NCBI RefSeq assembly: GCF_034006665.1
Contig: NZ_JAVESI010000010.1
Location: 1 to 64,000 of the forward strand
From: Trichloromonas sp034006665
GTDB lineage: Bacteria > Desulfobacterota > Desulfuromonadia > Desulfuromonadales > Trichloromonadaceae
Length of the DNA: 64,000 nt
Reading direction: 5' to 3'
Positions 43,355-50,695 of the stretch are shown here, one piece after another. The notes beneath the pieces were generated by a model. It saw only the letters and a program-made list of their open reading frames with translations. It did not search any database and was not told the origin of the DNA. Position 1 is the stretch's first letter. Each line of letters opens with the position of its first letter. Made by a program: the position numbers and the translations under genes.

Positions 43355-44299
43355 TTAAAACTTTGAAAAATACGCGATGGTTTTTTCAAGCCCATCATTT
43401 AACTGAATTGTCGGCTTCCAGCCAAGAGTTTTCTCAGCTAAATCGATATTTGGTTGGCGCTGCTTGGGATCATCCTGCGGCAGAGGCTGATAAACCAACT
43501 TTGAAGATGAACTGGTGAGTTCAATGACCCGCTCTGCTAATTCGCGAATGGTGAATTCCACCGGATTACCCAGATTAATCGGCCCAGTCACTTCTTTCGG
43601 CGTTTCCATCAGCCTGATTAGTCCCTCGATCAAATCATCCACATAGCAGAACGACCGTGTCTGGTTCCCATCCCCAAAAAGAGTAATCGGCTCACCCCGC
43701 AACGCCTGCATGATGAAATTCGAAACCACACGACCGTCGTTGGGGTGCATGCGAGGCCCATAGGTGTTGAAGATTCGAGCGACTTTGATCGGCAGCCCAT
43801 GCTGGCGGTAGTAATCGAAGAAAAGCGTTTCGGCGCATCGCTTTCCCTCGTCATAGCAGGCACGAATGCCGATGGGGTTGACCCGTCCCCAGTATTCTTC
43901 CGTCTGCGGGTGGATCTCCGGGTCACCGTAGACTTCACTGGTCGAGGCCTGCAAGATCGTGGCTTTGACCCGTTTGGCCAAGCCCAGCATATTGATGGCG
44001 CCATGGACACTGGTCTTGGTCGTCTGCACCGGATCGAACTGGTAATGGATAGGAGAGGCGGGGCAGGCGAGGTTGTAGATTTGATCGACTTCCACGTACA
44101 GCGGAAAAGTGACGTCGTGGCGAATCAGTTCAAAGTGGGGATTGTCCAACAGTTCAAGAATGTTGTCCTTGCTGCCCGTAAAAAAATTATCGACGCACAG
44201 CACGTCATGGCCGGCATCGAGCAAGCGACGACAAAGGTGCGAGCCAAGAAACCCCGCCCCGCCGGTGACCAGAACTCGTTTTCTAAGTGAAATTCCCAT
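43355..44299 (-). CDS. UDP-glucuronate decarboxylase-like SDR (UDP-xylose synthase)
   Basis: A 314-residue extended SDR. RVLVTGGAGFLGSHLCRRLL, NFFTGSKDNI, YNLACPASPIHYQFDPVQT, STSEVYGDPEIHPQ, the active-site Y-x3-K in CYDEGKR, and RIFNTYGPRMHPNDGRVVSNF match UXS-type decarboxylases that make UDP-xylose from UDP-glucuronate. GGAG lies six bases before ATG 44299. It is upstream of the carbamoyltransferase on the same strand. It would supply xylose or a 4-keto-pentose to the glycan. A related epimerase activity is possible. Confidence 0.9.
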   Translation of the reverse strand: MGISLRKRVLVTGGAGFLGSHLCRRLLDAGHDVLCVDNFFTGSKDNILELLDNPHFELIRHDVTFPLYVEVDQIYNLACPASPIHYQFDPVQTTKTSVHGAINMLGLAKRVKATILQASTSEVYGDPEIHPQTEEYWGRVNPIGIRACYDEGKRCAETLFFDYYRQHGLPIKVARIFNTYGPRMHPNDGRVVSNFIMQALRGEPITLFGDGNQTRSFCYVDDLIEGLIRLMETPKEVTGPINLGNPVEFTIRELAERVIELTSSSSKLVYQPLPQDDPKQRQPNIDLAEKTLGWKPTIQLNDGLEKTIAYFSKF

Positions 44300-44420
44300 G
44301 ACATCTCCAAATGGCATTAGTCGTTATGGTAAATGATTTTCCCGCCGCAAACATTATGCCATTCGCTCATGATATTGAGCATTTGTGCCAAATTAAGTGA
44401 TTGTTAAAGGCAAAAGCATT

Positions 44421-44541
44421 CACCACCGAGTTCACAGAGAACACAGAGAAAATCATTCTATTTCAATTGTTTAAGTCTTTTTTGTTCAGGTCTTCCTCGG
44501 TGTCCTCTGTGCCCTCTAGCGAGCGCAGCGAGCGGGTGGTG
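44421..44541. repeat. 125-bp interspersed element
   Basis: Left arm CACCACCGAG..CACAGAGA.CACAGAGAAAA, variable AT-rich centre, right arm CCTCGGTGTCCTCTGTGCCCTCTAGCGAGCG then CAGCGAGCGGGTGGTG. The arms are partly inverse (CACCAC/GTGGTG, CACAGAG/CTCTGTG). It lies in the 44300-44592 gap between two reverse-strand genes, next to a heptamer array. Confidence 0.8.
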
Positions 44542-44566
44542 ATGCTTGAAGTTTTTGATTTTCCAC

Positions 44567-44621
44567 ATTCATCACTCATCATTCCGTATTCATCATTTGT
44601 CTTTACCCCCATTCATCATTT
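44567..44621 (-). repeat. TGATGAA heptamer arrays, inverse
   Basis: ATTCATCACTCATCATTC and further ATTCATCAT units, broken by short inserts. The array overlaps the 3' end of the FkbM gene and encodes its final residues (EMMNGG). Confidence 0.7.
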
Positions 44622-45696
44622 CCTCCGGTATCCCATAAAGCACCAGATCCCCCAATGACGGGGAGTAGGAGTGGAGGTGGAAGCGGTAGCGGGGGAGGGT
44701 GGCGGCGAGGGACAGGGGGATGTGGAACAGGTCATCCTGGGAATGGTAGATGCAAATCGCCAGTTGCGGCCGAAAGCGCCGGATCGACTCCATCCCACCT
44801 TGCAAGGCCATCTGTTCCGCCCCTTCGATATCCATCTTGATCAGATCGAGTCGTTTCAATCGGCGCTCTTGCGCAAAGTGGTCGATGCTGACCGCTTCAA
44901 TGCGGTTTTCCGCGCCGGTTTCCCCTTCCGCCACCCTCGTCCCCGGCCCGCTGTGGCTCAGGTTCAGTTCTCCCGGCCGATCCCACAACGCCTTCTTGAT
45001 AATCTCGATATTCCCGAACCGTTCCATGTCACCACCGCGGCGGCTTTTCATGAAAGTCTCGCCCACCGGATCGAACCCGTAAACCTTCCCGCTTGCGCCA
45101 ATCCTTGAAGCGAATTCGATGCTGTTGCTGCCGTCGAAAACGCCCCCTTCGATCACCACCGCTCCCTCCCCGAGGCGCACCCGATAGAGATAGGGCGTGC
45201 CGGGATGTTCCAGATACCATTGCGCCATCGCCGTCGGGTCGTGCGTCCGGGCGCAGTGCATGACTGTTCGCCACAGGGTACGGTCGTGGTCGTCGTACAG
45301 AATCCGCTCGACGGCGACTTCTTCCGTGAGGTAGCGGCCGTTGGCAAGATGCAGGTAAGCGTAATGGGCGGGGGCGACGATCAGGCTGACGATGCGCGGC
45401 ACGGCTCGGTAACTCTCCAATACGGCATCGATCTCCCTTGCCCAGAGGTGGCTGGCGATGATGTAGAGATCGACCGCCGGCGGCGCGGCGAAGAAGGTCG
45501 CGGGCTTGCACACGGGGCGCCCCAGGCAGGTGCCTTCGCGGTAAGAATCAAGAAAAGCGACGATCACGACATCCGGCCGCTCGCTGCTCAGTCGCCGGTA
45601 CAAAGCATGAGCCAATCCCCCGGTGCCGTAGATGACGATGCGGGCGTTTGCAGGCAAGGCTTGGAGATCGCGGAGATATTCGGTAGGTGAGGGCAT
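44593..45696 (-). CDS. FkbM-family methyltransferase
   Basis: A 367-residue protein. Residues 15-110 are a nucleotide-binding-like domain (ARIVIYGTGGLAHALYRRL, VVIVAFLDS). Residues about 160-350 are an FkbM-type SAM methyltransferase: EGAVVIEGGVFDGSNSIEFAS, KVYGFDPVGETF, IKKALWDR, and LDLIKMDIEGAEQMALQGG. It probably O-methylates a sugar hydroxyl of the glycan. No good ribosome site precedes the ATG, and a long heptamer array begins nine bases upstream. Its 3' end is also repeat-derived. Repeat length could affect expression. Confidence 0.86.
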   Translation of the reverse strand: MPSPTEYLRDLQALPANARIVIYGTGGLAHALYRRLSSERPDVVIVAFLDSYREGTCLGRPVCKPATFFAAPPAVDLYIIASHLWAREIDAVLESYRAVPRIVSLIVAPAHYAYLHLANGRYLTEEVAVERILYDDHDRTLWRTVMHCARTHDPTAMAQWYLEHPGTPYLYRVRLGEGAVVIEGGVFDGSNSIEFASRIGASGKVYGFDPVGETFMKSRRGGDMERFGNIEIIKKALWDRPGELNLSHSGPGTRVAEGETGAENRIEAVSIDHFAQERRLKRLDLIKMDIEGAEQMALQGGMESIRRFRPQLAICIYHSQDDLFHIPLSLAATLPRYRFHLHSYSPSLGDLVLYGIPEEMMNGGKDK

Positions 45697-45704
45697 GGGG
45701 AGGC

Positions 45705-45760
<56 letters not shown>

Positions 45761-45765
45761 GGCGC

Positions 45766-45940
45766 GCGGCATGCTGCTGTTTTACGGTCGGCTAAGCATC
45801 ACGACCCAAAAATCTCTCACCACAGAGTTCACAGAGGGCACAGAGAAAAGCCATTGATTCCAAGTTGTTGAGACTTTTCTCCTCTGCCTTTCCTCGGTGT
45901 CCTCTGTGCCCTCTAGCGAGCGAACCGAGCGGGTGGTGAA
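45766..45940. repeat. Palindrome plus 125-bp interspersed element
   Basis: A GCGCGCGGCATGCTGC stretch is followed by the element proper (45816-45940): CTCACCACAGAGTTCACAGAG on the left and CTCTAGCGAGCG, AACCGAGCGGGTGGTG on the right. The gap to the nucleotidyltransferase gene (45941-45981) holds nothing else visible. Confidence 0.8.
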
Positions 45941-45981
45941 AGAGACGGTGGTTTGGCTGAACTTTACGGGAGATATCCCGC

Positions 45982-46299
45982 TCAGTGACGGACATAGAGG
46001 GTTACCCCTTCTTTCCAGGCCGGACGCGCGACGGTGCCGGGGATTTCTTTGTCGCGCTCGAATTCATCGGGGGTCAGTATGATGATATCGCGTGCGAAAC
46101 CGCTTCCGCGCAGCGTGCGATCCATGGCGACCATCATTGCCCGGCGGTTGCCGCGAAGGGGGGTTATGACCAACAAATCGACTTCGCTGTGAAGGTCGGC
46201 ATCGCCCCTTGCCTGAGACCCGAAAAGAATAATCCGCTCCGGATCGAATTCGATGGCAAGTTTGCCCACGGCGTTGCGAATGGTTTCGGTGTTGACCAT
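45982..46299 (-). CDS. MNT-type nucleotidyltransferase domain protein
   Basis: A 105-residue minimal nucleotidyltransferase: IILFGSQARGDA with G27/S28, then SEVDLLVI. The first carboxylate of the usual D-x-D is Glu here (E39, D41). MNT proteins usually neutralise HEPN toxins by AMP transfer. No HEPN gene is adjacent, so it is an orphan or acts elsewhere. It lies between two interspersed elements in the accessory segment. Confidence 0.85.
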   Translation of the reverse strand: MVNTETIRNAVGKLAIEFDPERIILFGSQARGDADLHSEVDLLVITPLRGNRRAMMVAMDRTLRGSGFARDIIILTPDEFERDKEIPGTVARPAWKEGVTLYVRH

Positions 46300-46360
46300 A
46301 AGAGCGAATCTCCTGTCTCGGTTAATACCCGAAAACTATAGCCGAATTGACCGACGAAAG

Positions 46361-46402
<42 letters not shown>

Positions 46403-46403
46403 G

Positions 46404-46604
46404 CGCGCTCGGTCAACTGCAGGGGCGCAGCATGCTGCGCCCTTACGGCCGGTTGCGTCATGCACAAAAATTCTCTCACCACAGAGCACACAGAGATCAC
46501 AGAGAAAAATCATTGAATTTGTGGAGTTAATCCTTGTTTCAGACTTCGGCTTACCTCGGTGTCCTCTGTGTCCTCTCGCGAGCGAAGCGAGCGGGTGGTG
46601 AAAG
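46404..46604. repeat. Palindrome plus 125-bp interspersed element
   Basis: GGGCGCAGCATGCTGCGCCC (46423-46442) is a perfect 20-base palindrome. The interspersed element follows at 46478-46602 with arms CACCACAGAGCACACAGAG and GCGAGCGAAGCGAGCGGGTGG. Together with the array before it, this fills nearly all of the 350-base gap; no gene is seen. Confidence 0.8.
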
Positions 46605-46649
46605 AGGGGCTTTCGCCTCGGGAAGGGGAGGTGCTGTTGTAAGGCATGG

Positions 46650-46928
46650 TTAGCGATTTTCCGAGGATTTGGCATGCCGGGCGGCCAGTTTCGCGCGAAT
46701 TTCTTCGATACCGATTGCGCGGCTCGGGTCGGATTGCAGGGCATCATAGGCTGGACCGATCTGCTCTTTGAGCCAGGCGTCAACCGCGCGGTCACGAGCG
46801 ATCAGTGCGCGAAGCCCCTCGCGGATGACCTCGCTTTCCGTGGCGTATTCCCCCGTGGCCACTTTTTCTTTGATCATGCTCGCCATTTCTTTCGGAAGGG
46901 TGATGCTCAGTTGCTGGGTTGTTCGCAT
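46650..46928 (-). CDS. Orphan ParD-like antitoxin
   Basis: A 92-residue ribbon-helix-helix protein: QQLSITLPKEMASMIKEKVATGEYATESEVIREGLRAL, a ParD/CopG fold, and an acidic-basic C-terminal arm. GAGGTG precedes ATG 46928. No parE ORF follows on the reverse strand; the next 250 bases are repeats. Either the toxin was lost or the repeats replaced it. Confidence 0.85.
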   Translation of the reverse strand: MRTTQQLSITLPKEMASMIKEKVATGEYATESEVIREGLRALIARDRAVDAWLKEQIGPAYDALQSDPSRAIGIEEIRAKLAARHAKSSENR

Positions 46929-46994
46929 ATCGCACCTCATGGTCGGGGTATGACTTAATCCTACACGGCGATGAGATGGAGTGCAATTTCTGAT

Positions 46995-47217
46995 TTCAGG
47001 ACGCGGACGCCTGATGCGTGCTCGGTCACATGCAGGGGCGCGGCATGCTGCGCCATTACGGTTCCGCTCCGCAATAACGACCAAAACTCTCTCACCACAG
47101 AGCACACAGAGATCACAGAGAAAATTATTGATTTTGAGGGGTTAAGACTTGCTTTTACCTCCGGCCTTCCTCGGTGTCCTCTGTTCCCTTTAGCGAGCGA
47201 AGCGAGCGGGTGGTGAG
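46995..47217. repeat. Palindrome plus 125-bp interspersed element
   Basis: GGGGCGCGGCATGCTGCGCC (partly palindromic) followed by the element at 47094-47217. It fills most of the 46929-47302 gap between the divergent antitoxin and toxin genes. The remainder (47218-47302) is AT-rich and probably holds the promoter of the next module. Confidence 0.78.
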
Positions 47218-47302
47218 AATTGAAACGTTAATTCTTTGACGACTGCTTCGACCGTGGAAATTATATAATTGACTGAATATGTTTTTGGAGGCATTATTTC
47301 CG

Positions 47303-47697
47303 ATGAATTGGAATGTTGTTTTTTGTGATGGGTTCGATGCGGAGTTTCAACGTTTACCGGGACCGCTTCAGGATGAAATTCTGGCCCATGCTTTTTGCTG
47401 AAGGAGTTTGGGCCGAATTTTGGTCGGCCTACGGTTGATACTCTCAAAGGGTCCAAATATCCCAACATGAAGGAGTTGCGCTTGGCTTGGGAGGGGCAGG
47501 TCTGGAGAATCGCATTTGCGTTTGATCCAAAACGGCAAGCAATTCTTTTGGTCGGCGGTGACAAAGCGGGGATGGCTCAGAAGCGTTTCTATAGGTGGCT
47601 GATCACTCTCGCGGACAAACGGTATGCGGATCATCTCGCCGCACTTAAGAACGATCAATCTGCCAATATGGGAGACCGAAATGGCCAGAAATCTTGA
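47303..47697 (+). pseudogene. HigB/Gp49-like toxin, frameshifted
   Basis: The ATG at 47303 opens a toxin N-terminus (MNWNVVFCDGFDAEFQRLP...) which stops at TGA 47399 after HAFC. The rest of the toxin continues one base back in the -1 frame from about 47395 (LLKEFGPNFGRPTVDTLKGS, then RIAFAFDPKRQAILLVGGDK and RFYRWLITLADKRY) to 47697. The break is in a run of five T (CTTTTTG); one extra T would restore the gene. It may be a real inactivating deletion, slippage or a read error. The antitoxin downstream is intact and overlaps the toxin end by 17 bases. Confidence 0.82.
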
Positions 47698-47998
47698 AGA
47701 AGTGGTTAGTTCCTTGCCGATTGAACGGCAGGAGAAAATCAGAGAACGGGCTGCCGAGCTGGCGACGTTGAAAGATTTGCGTATGGCGATGCAGAGAACT
47801 CAGGAAGATTTGGCTGCGTCACTTCATATCGGGCAAGAGGGTGTGTCGCGTTTGGAAAGGCGGACGGATATGCTGCTTTCGACTTTGCGCGGCTATGTCG
47901 AAGCCATGGGGGGCCGTTTGGAAATCGTCGCCCATTTTCCCAACCGTCCTCCCGTTGTTATAGACCGCTTAGGGGGCAAGGGTCAAAAAGCCGAGTGA
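47681..47998 (+). CDS. HigA-like XRE antitoxin
   Basis: A 105-residue helix-turn-helix protein: RTQEDLAASLHIGQEGVSRLERRTDMLLSTLRGYVEAMGG is a Cro/CI domain of the HigA type. Reverse-order (toxin first) layout matches higBA. ATG 47681 overlaps the toxin frame. It should bind the operator upstream of the toxin and neutralise it; with the toxin broken it is functionally orphaned. Confidence 0.88.
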   Translation: MARNLEEVVSSLPIERQEKIRERAAELATLKDLRMAMQRTQEDLAASLHIGQEGVSRLERRTDMLLSTLRGYVEAMGGRLEIVAHFPNRPPVVIDRLGGKGQKAE

Positions 47999-48029
47999 CG
48001 GGCATTGGCCGAATCTCACCCCAAAACTC

Positions 48030-48160
48030 TCTCACCACAGAGCACACAGAGAACACAGAGAAAGGCATTGAATTCAGGGTGTTAAACCTTGCTTTTGCCT
48101 CCGGTCTTCCTCGGTGACCTCTGTGACCTCTAGCGAGCGAAGCGAGCGGGTGGTGAGGAT
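48030..48160. repeat. 125-bp interspersed element
   Basis: CTCACCACAGAGCACACAGAG on the left and CTCTAGCGAGCGAAGCGAGC, GGGTGGTG on the right. It fills the first half of the 348-base gap before fliC1; the rest holds a heptamer array and the sigma-28 promoter. Confidence 0.8.
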
Positions 48161-48180
48161 CAGAGATTTTTGCTTTTTCG

Positions 48181-48212
48181 CATTCATCACTCATCATTCC
48201 GCATTCATCATT
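48181..48212 (-). repeat. TGATGAA heptamer array, inverse (right border)
   Basis: CATTCATCACTCATCATTCC and GCATTCATCATTT. It closes the accessory segment that opens with the forward arrays at 45705 and 46361, just before the flagellin promoter. Confidence 0.72.
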
Positions 48213-48244
48213 TGCCCCTCCCCCCCCTTCCTTCCAAAAAAATC

Positions 48245-48272
48245 TAAAGTTTCCCCTGCTGTGGGTCGAAAA
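48245..48272 (+). promoter_or_regulatory. Sigma-28 promoter of fliC1
   Basis: TAAAGTTT, 12 bases, GTCGAAAA. One mismatch from the -10 consensus GCCGATAA class at two positions. It lies 74 bases before the flagellin ATG. Confidence 0.85.
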
Positions 48273-48346
48273 GACGGTCAACGAGACGACAACGGTTGTT
48301 TTTAGCCGATTTTTCTTTATCGACCGCACATCACAGGAGGCCCCTC

Positions 48347-49153
48347 ATGGCAATGGTCATCAACACCAACATGGCATCGCTCAACGCGCAACGTCACCTT
48401 TCCGGCAGCCAGAGCAAACTGGCCAAATCGATGGAGCGTCTGGCCACCGGCAAGCGCATCAACAGCGGACAGGACGACGCGGCAGGCTTGGGTATCTCCA
48501 GCCGGTTGGGTGGCAAGATTCGCGCCCTGAATCAGTCGGTACGCAACGCCAACGACGGCGTCTCCATGGCGAAAGCCGGCGACGGTGCCTTGGCGGAAGT
48601 CGGAAACATGCTTGAGCGGATGCGCGAGTTGGTCAACCAAAAGGGCGACGGCGCTCTGAGTCCTGACGACATCGAAGCGATCAATGGGGAGATATCGTCC
48701 CTCGCGACGGAAGTCGGCAACGTTGTGACTAATACTAAGTTCAATGCAAAAAATCTCCTGAGTGGTGAGATTGAATCTACTGGCTACAAATTTACCGTTG
48801 GCGAAAATGGTGACAATGCTGGTGAGTCATACACGTTGAAGATCTCGGGCTTCGGTACGGATCTGAATGTTGGCCGTACCTCTACAGCCTCTCAAATCGA
48901 AACCGCCATCGACACGGTAAGCACGGTCAGGGGCGAGTTTGGTAAGTCCATCACCGTCCTCGAATCCCGCGCCGCCAACTCGGCCGCCCTGGCCGAGAAC
49001 CTCTCCGCCGCCCGTTCCCAGATTCTGGATGCGGACATCGCGGCCGAGACGGCGGAAATGACCAAGGCGAATGTGCTGCAACAGGCCGGGGTCTCGATTC
49101 TGGCTCAGGCCAACCAGTCGCCGCAGACGGTGCTGTCGTTGCTGCAAGGATAG
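48347..49153 (+). CDS. fliC: Flagellin 1
   Basis: A 268-residue short flagellin, with conserved D0/D1 ends (INTNMASLNAQRHL at the start; ILAQANQSPQTVLSLLQ at the end) and a small central part of about 80 residues. The central part is Thr/Ser-rich and could carry the O-linked glycan made by the island. AGGAGG precedes ATG 48347, embedded in CACAGGAGG, a possible CsrA site given csrA-fliW upstream. It differs from flagellin 2 by six substitutions and one extra C-terminal Gly. Confidence 0.95.
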   Translation: MAMVINTNMASLNAQRHLSGSQSKLAKSMERLATGKRINSGQDDAAGLGISSRLGGKIRALNQSVRNANDGVSMAKAGDGALAEVGNMLERMRELVNQKGDGALSPDDIEAINGEISSLATEVGNVVTNTKFNAKNLLSGEIESTGYKFTVGENGDNAGESYTLKISGFGTDLNVGRTSTASQIETAIDTVSTVRGEFGKSITVLESRAANSAALAENLSAARSQILDADIAAETAEMTKANVLQQAGVSILAQANQSPQTVLSLLQG

Positions 49154-49159
49154 GTAAGA

Positions 49160-49190
49160 AAATGATGAGTGATAAGTGATGAATGATGAA
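49160..49190 (+). repeat. TGATGAG/A heptamer array, forward
   Basis: ATGATGAGTGATAAGTGATG and GAATGATGAA directly after fliC1. No inverse partner is found before the window end. Placed between two flagellin genes, it may be a hot spot for recombination. Confidence 0.7.
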
Positions 49191-49253
49191 AAACAGATAA
49201 GGCCCTGAAAATATTGAAGTTAAAAAATATTTAGCGGGATGTGAAAAAAATTC

Positions 49254-49281
49254 TAAAGTTTTCGACCGGGTCGGTCGATAA
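49254..49281 (+). promoter_or_regulatory. Sigma-28 promoter of fliC2
   Basis: TAAAGTTT, 12 bases, GTCGATAA, one base off the -10 consensus. It lies 132 bases before the second flagellin, so each flagellin has its own FliA promoter. Confidence 0.88.
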
Positions 49282-49413
49282 GATGATCAAGGGAAGAGAT
49301 CGCCAGACTGCCGGGAAAGGGGGTGACTCGATCAGGCGTAACGTGCGAAATCTTCTAGAACACACAACCCGAAGGGCAAGGAAGCCCGTCACCACACCTC
49401 AAGGAGGAACATC

Positions 49414-50217
49414 ATGGCAATGGTTATCAACACCAATATGGCATCCCTCAATGCGCAACGTCACCTGTCCGGCAGCCAGAGCAAGCTGGCCAAATCGATG
49501 GAGCGTCTGGCCACCGGCAAGCGCATCAACAGCGGACAGGACGACGCGGCGGGTCTGGGTATCTCCAGCCGTCTGGGCGGCAAGATCCGCGCCCTGAATC
49601 AGTCGGTACGTAACGCCAACGACGGCGTCTCCATGGCGAAAGCCGGCGACGGTGCCCTGGCGGAAGTCGGCAACATGCTTGAGCGGATGCGCGAGCTGGT
49701 CAACCAAAAGGGCGACGGCGCTCTGAGCCCTGACGACATCGAAGCGATCAACGTGGAGATATCGTCCCTCGCGACGGAAGTCGGCAACGTTGTGACTAAT
49801 ACTAAGTTCAATGCAAAAAATCTCCTGAGTGGTGATATTGAATCTACTGGCTACAAATTTACCGTTGGCGAAAATGGTGACAATGCTGGTGAGTCATTCA
49901 CGTTGAAGATCTCGGGCTTCGGTACGGATCTGACTGTTGGCCGTACCTCTACAGCCTCTCAAATCGAAACCGCCATCGACACGGTCAGCACGGTCAGGGG
50001 CGAGTTTGGTAAGTCCATCACCGTCCTCGAATCCCGAGCCGCCAACTCGGCTGCTTTGGCCGAGAACCTCTCCGCCGCTAAATCTCAGATTCTGGATGCG
50101 GACATCGCGGCCGAGACGGCGGAAATGACCAAGGCGAACGTTCTGCAACAGGCGGGGGTCTCGATTCTGGCCCAGGCCAACCAATCGCCGCAAGTCGTTC
50201 TGTCTCTGCTCCAGTAA
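49414..50217 (+). CDS. fliC: Flagellin 2
   Basis: A 267-residue flagellin almost identical to flagellin 1 (substitutions G/V, E/D, Y/F, N/T, R/K, T/V). The DNA of the central, more AT-rich part is nearly unchanged between the copies while the GC-rich ends carry more silent differences, suggesting gene conversion. AAGGAGG precedes the ATG. A strong terminator follows. The two filament proteins are likely both glycosylated. Confidence 0.95.
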   Translation: MAMVINTNMASLNAQRHLSGSQSKLAKSMERLATGKRINSGQDDAAGLGISSRLGGKIRALNQSVRNANDGVSMAKAGDGALAEVGNMLERMRELVNQKGDGALSPDDIEAINVEISSLATEVGNVVTNTKFNAKNLLSGDIESTGYKFTVGENGDNAGESFTLKISGFGTDLTVGRTSTASQIETAIDTVSTVRGEFGKSITVLESRAANSAALAENLSAAKSQILDADIAAETAEMTKANVLQQAGVSILAQANQSPQVVLSLLQ

Positions 50218-50236
50218 TTTCATAGCCCGGAGTATG

Positions 50237-50269
50237 CCGGGGGACGGATCTCCCGTCCCCCGGTTTTTT
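50237..50269 (+). terminator. Terminator after fliC2
   Basis: A perfect 11-bp stem (CCGGGGGACGG / CCGTCCCCCGG) with a 5-base loop and six T. Confidence 0.92.
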
Positions 50270-50321
50270 CATCCCGGCTGTTGAAGGCTAGGGCCTTAAG
50301 GCTGGGAGAGGGAGTTTCGCC

Positions 50322-50666
50322 ATGAAAATCGGATCATTTTCACCCACGGGCAACACGGTACAGCAGCAGGCGACCGCTCCCGAGAGACTGCAACGGGATC
50401 GGGATTCCGGCGGCTTTACCGGCACGTCCCCTAAGAATGAAAAAAAAGTTGCGCCTGAAGAGATTCTCGACAAGATTACCGCCCTGACCGACAACGGCAC
50501 GCACAGCGTACGTTTCGAGATGGACAAGGATATCCAGGCGTTGGTGGTCAAGATCTATGACCGGCAAACCGATGAACTGGTTCGGCAGATTCCGGCGGAA
50601 GAGGTGCTGGAGACAGCCAAGGATTTGCGCAACTATCGCGGTTTGTTGGTCGACGACAAGGGCTAG
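50322..50666 (+). CDS. flaG: FlaG family protein
   Basis: A 114-residue FlaG. The N-terminal 45 residues are polar and variable. The conserved C-terminal part reads VRFEMDKDIQALVVKIYDRQTDELVRQIPAEEVLE (split). FlaG affects filament length or is made with late flagellar genes; the exact role is uncertain. It lies before fliD and after the flagellin terminator, so fliD transcription probably starts in the 50270-50321 gap, where no clear promoter is seen. Confidence 0.9.
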   Translation: MKIGSFSPTGNTVQQQATAPERLQRDRDSGGFTGTSPKNEKKVAPEEILDKITALTDNGTHSVRFEMDKDIQALVVKIYDRQTDELVRQIPAEEVLETAKDLRNYRGLLVDDKG

Positions 50667-50695
50667 GGCGGGATGCCGAGCTTGGGGAGGAAATC

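Noticed and set aside
44340..44400. TTGGCACAAATGCTC on the reverse strand as a sigma-54 site
   Set aside because: The GC lies eight bases after GG rather than ten, so the -24/-12 spacing fails.
47391..47400. Programmed -1 frameshift in the HigB-like toxin
   Set aside because: The T run is only five bases, there is no proper slippery heptamer in frame and no downstream stem visible. A plain deletion or read error is more likely, so it is annotated as a pseudogene.
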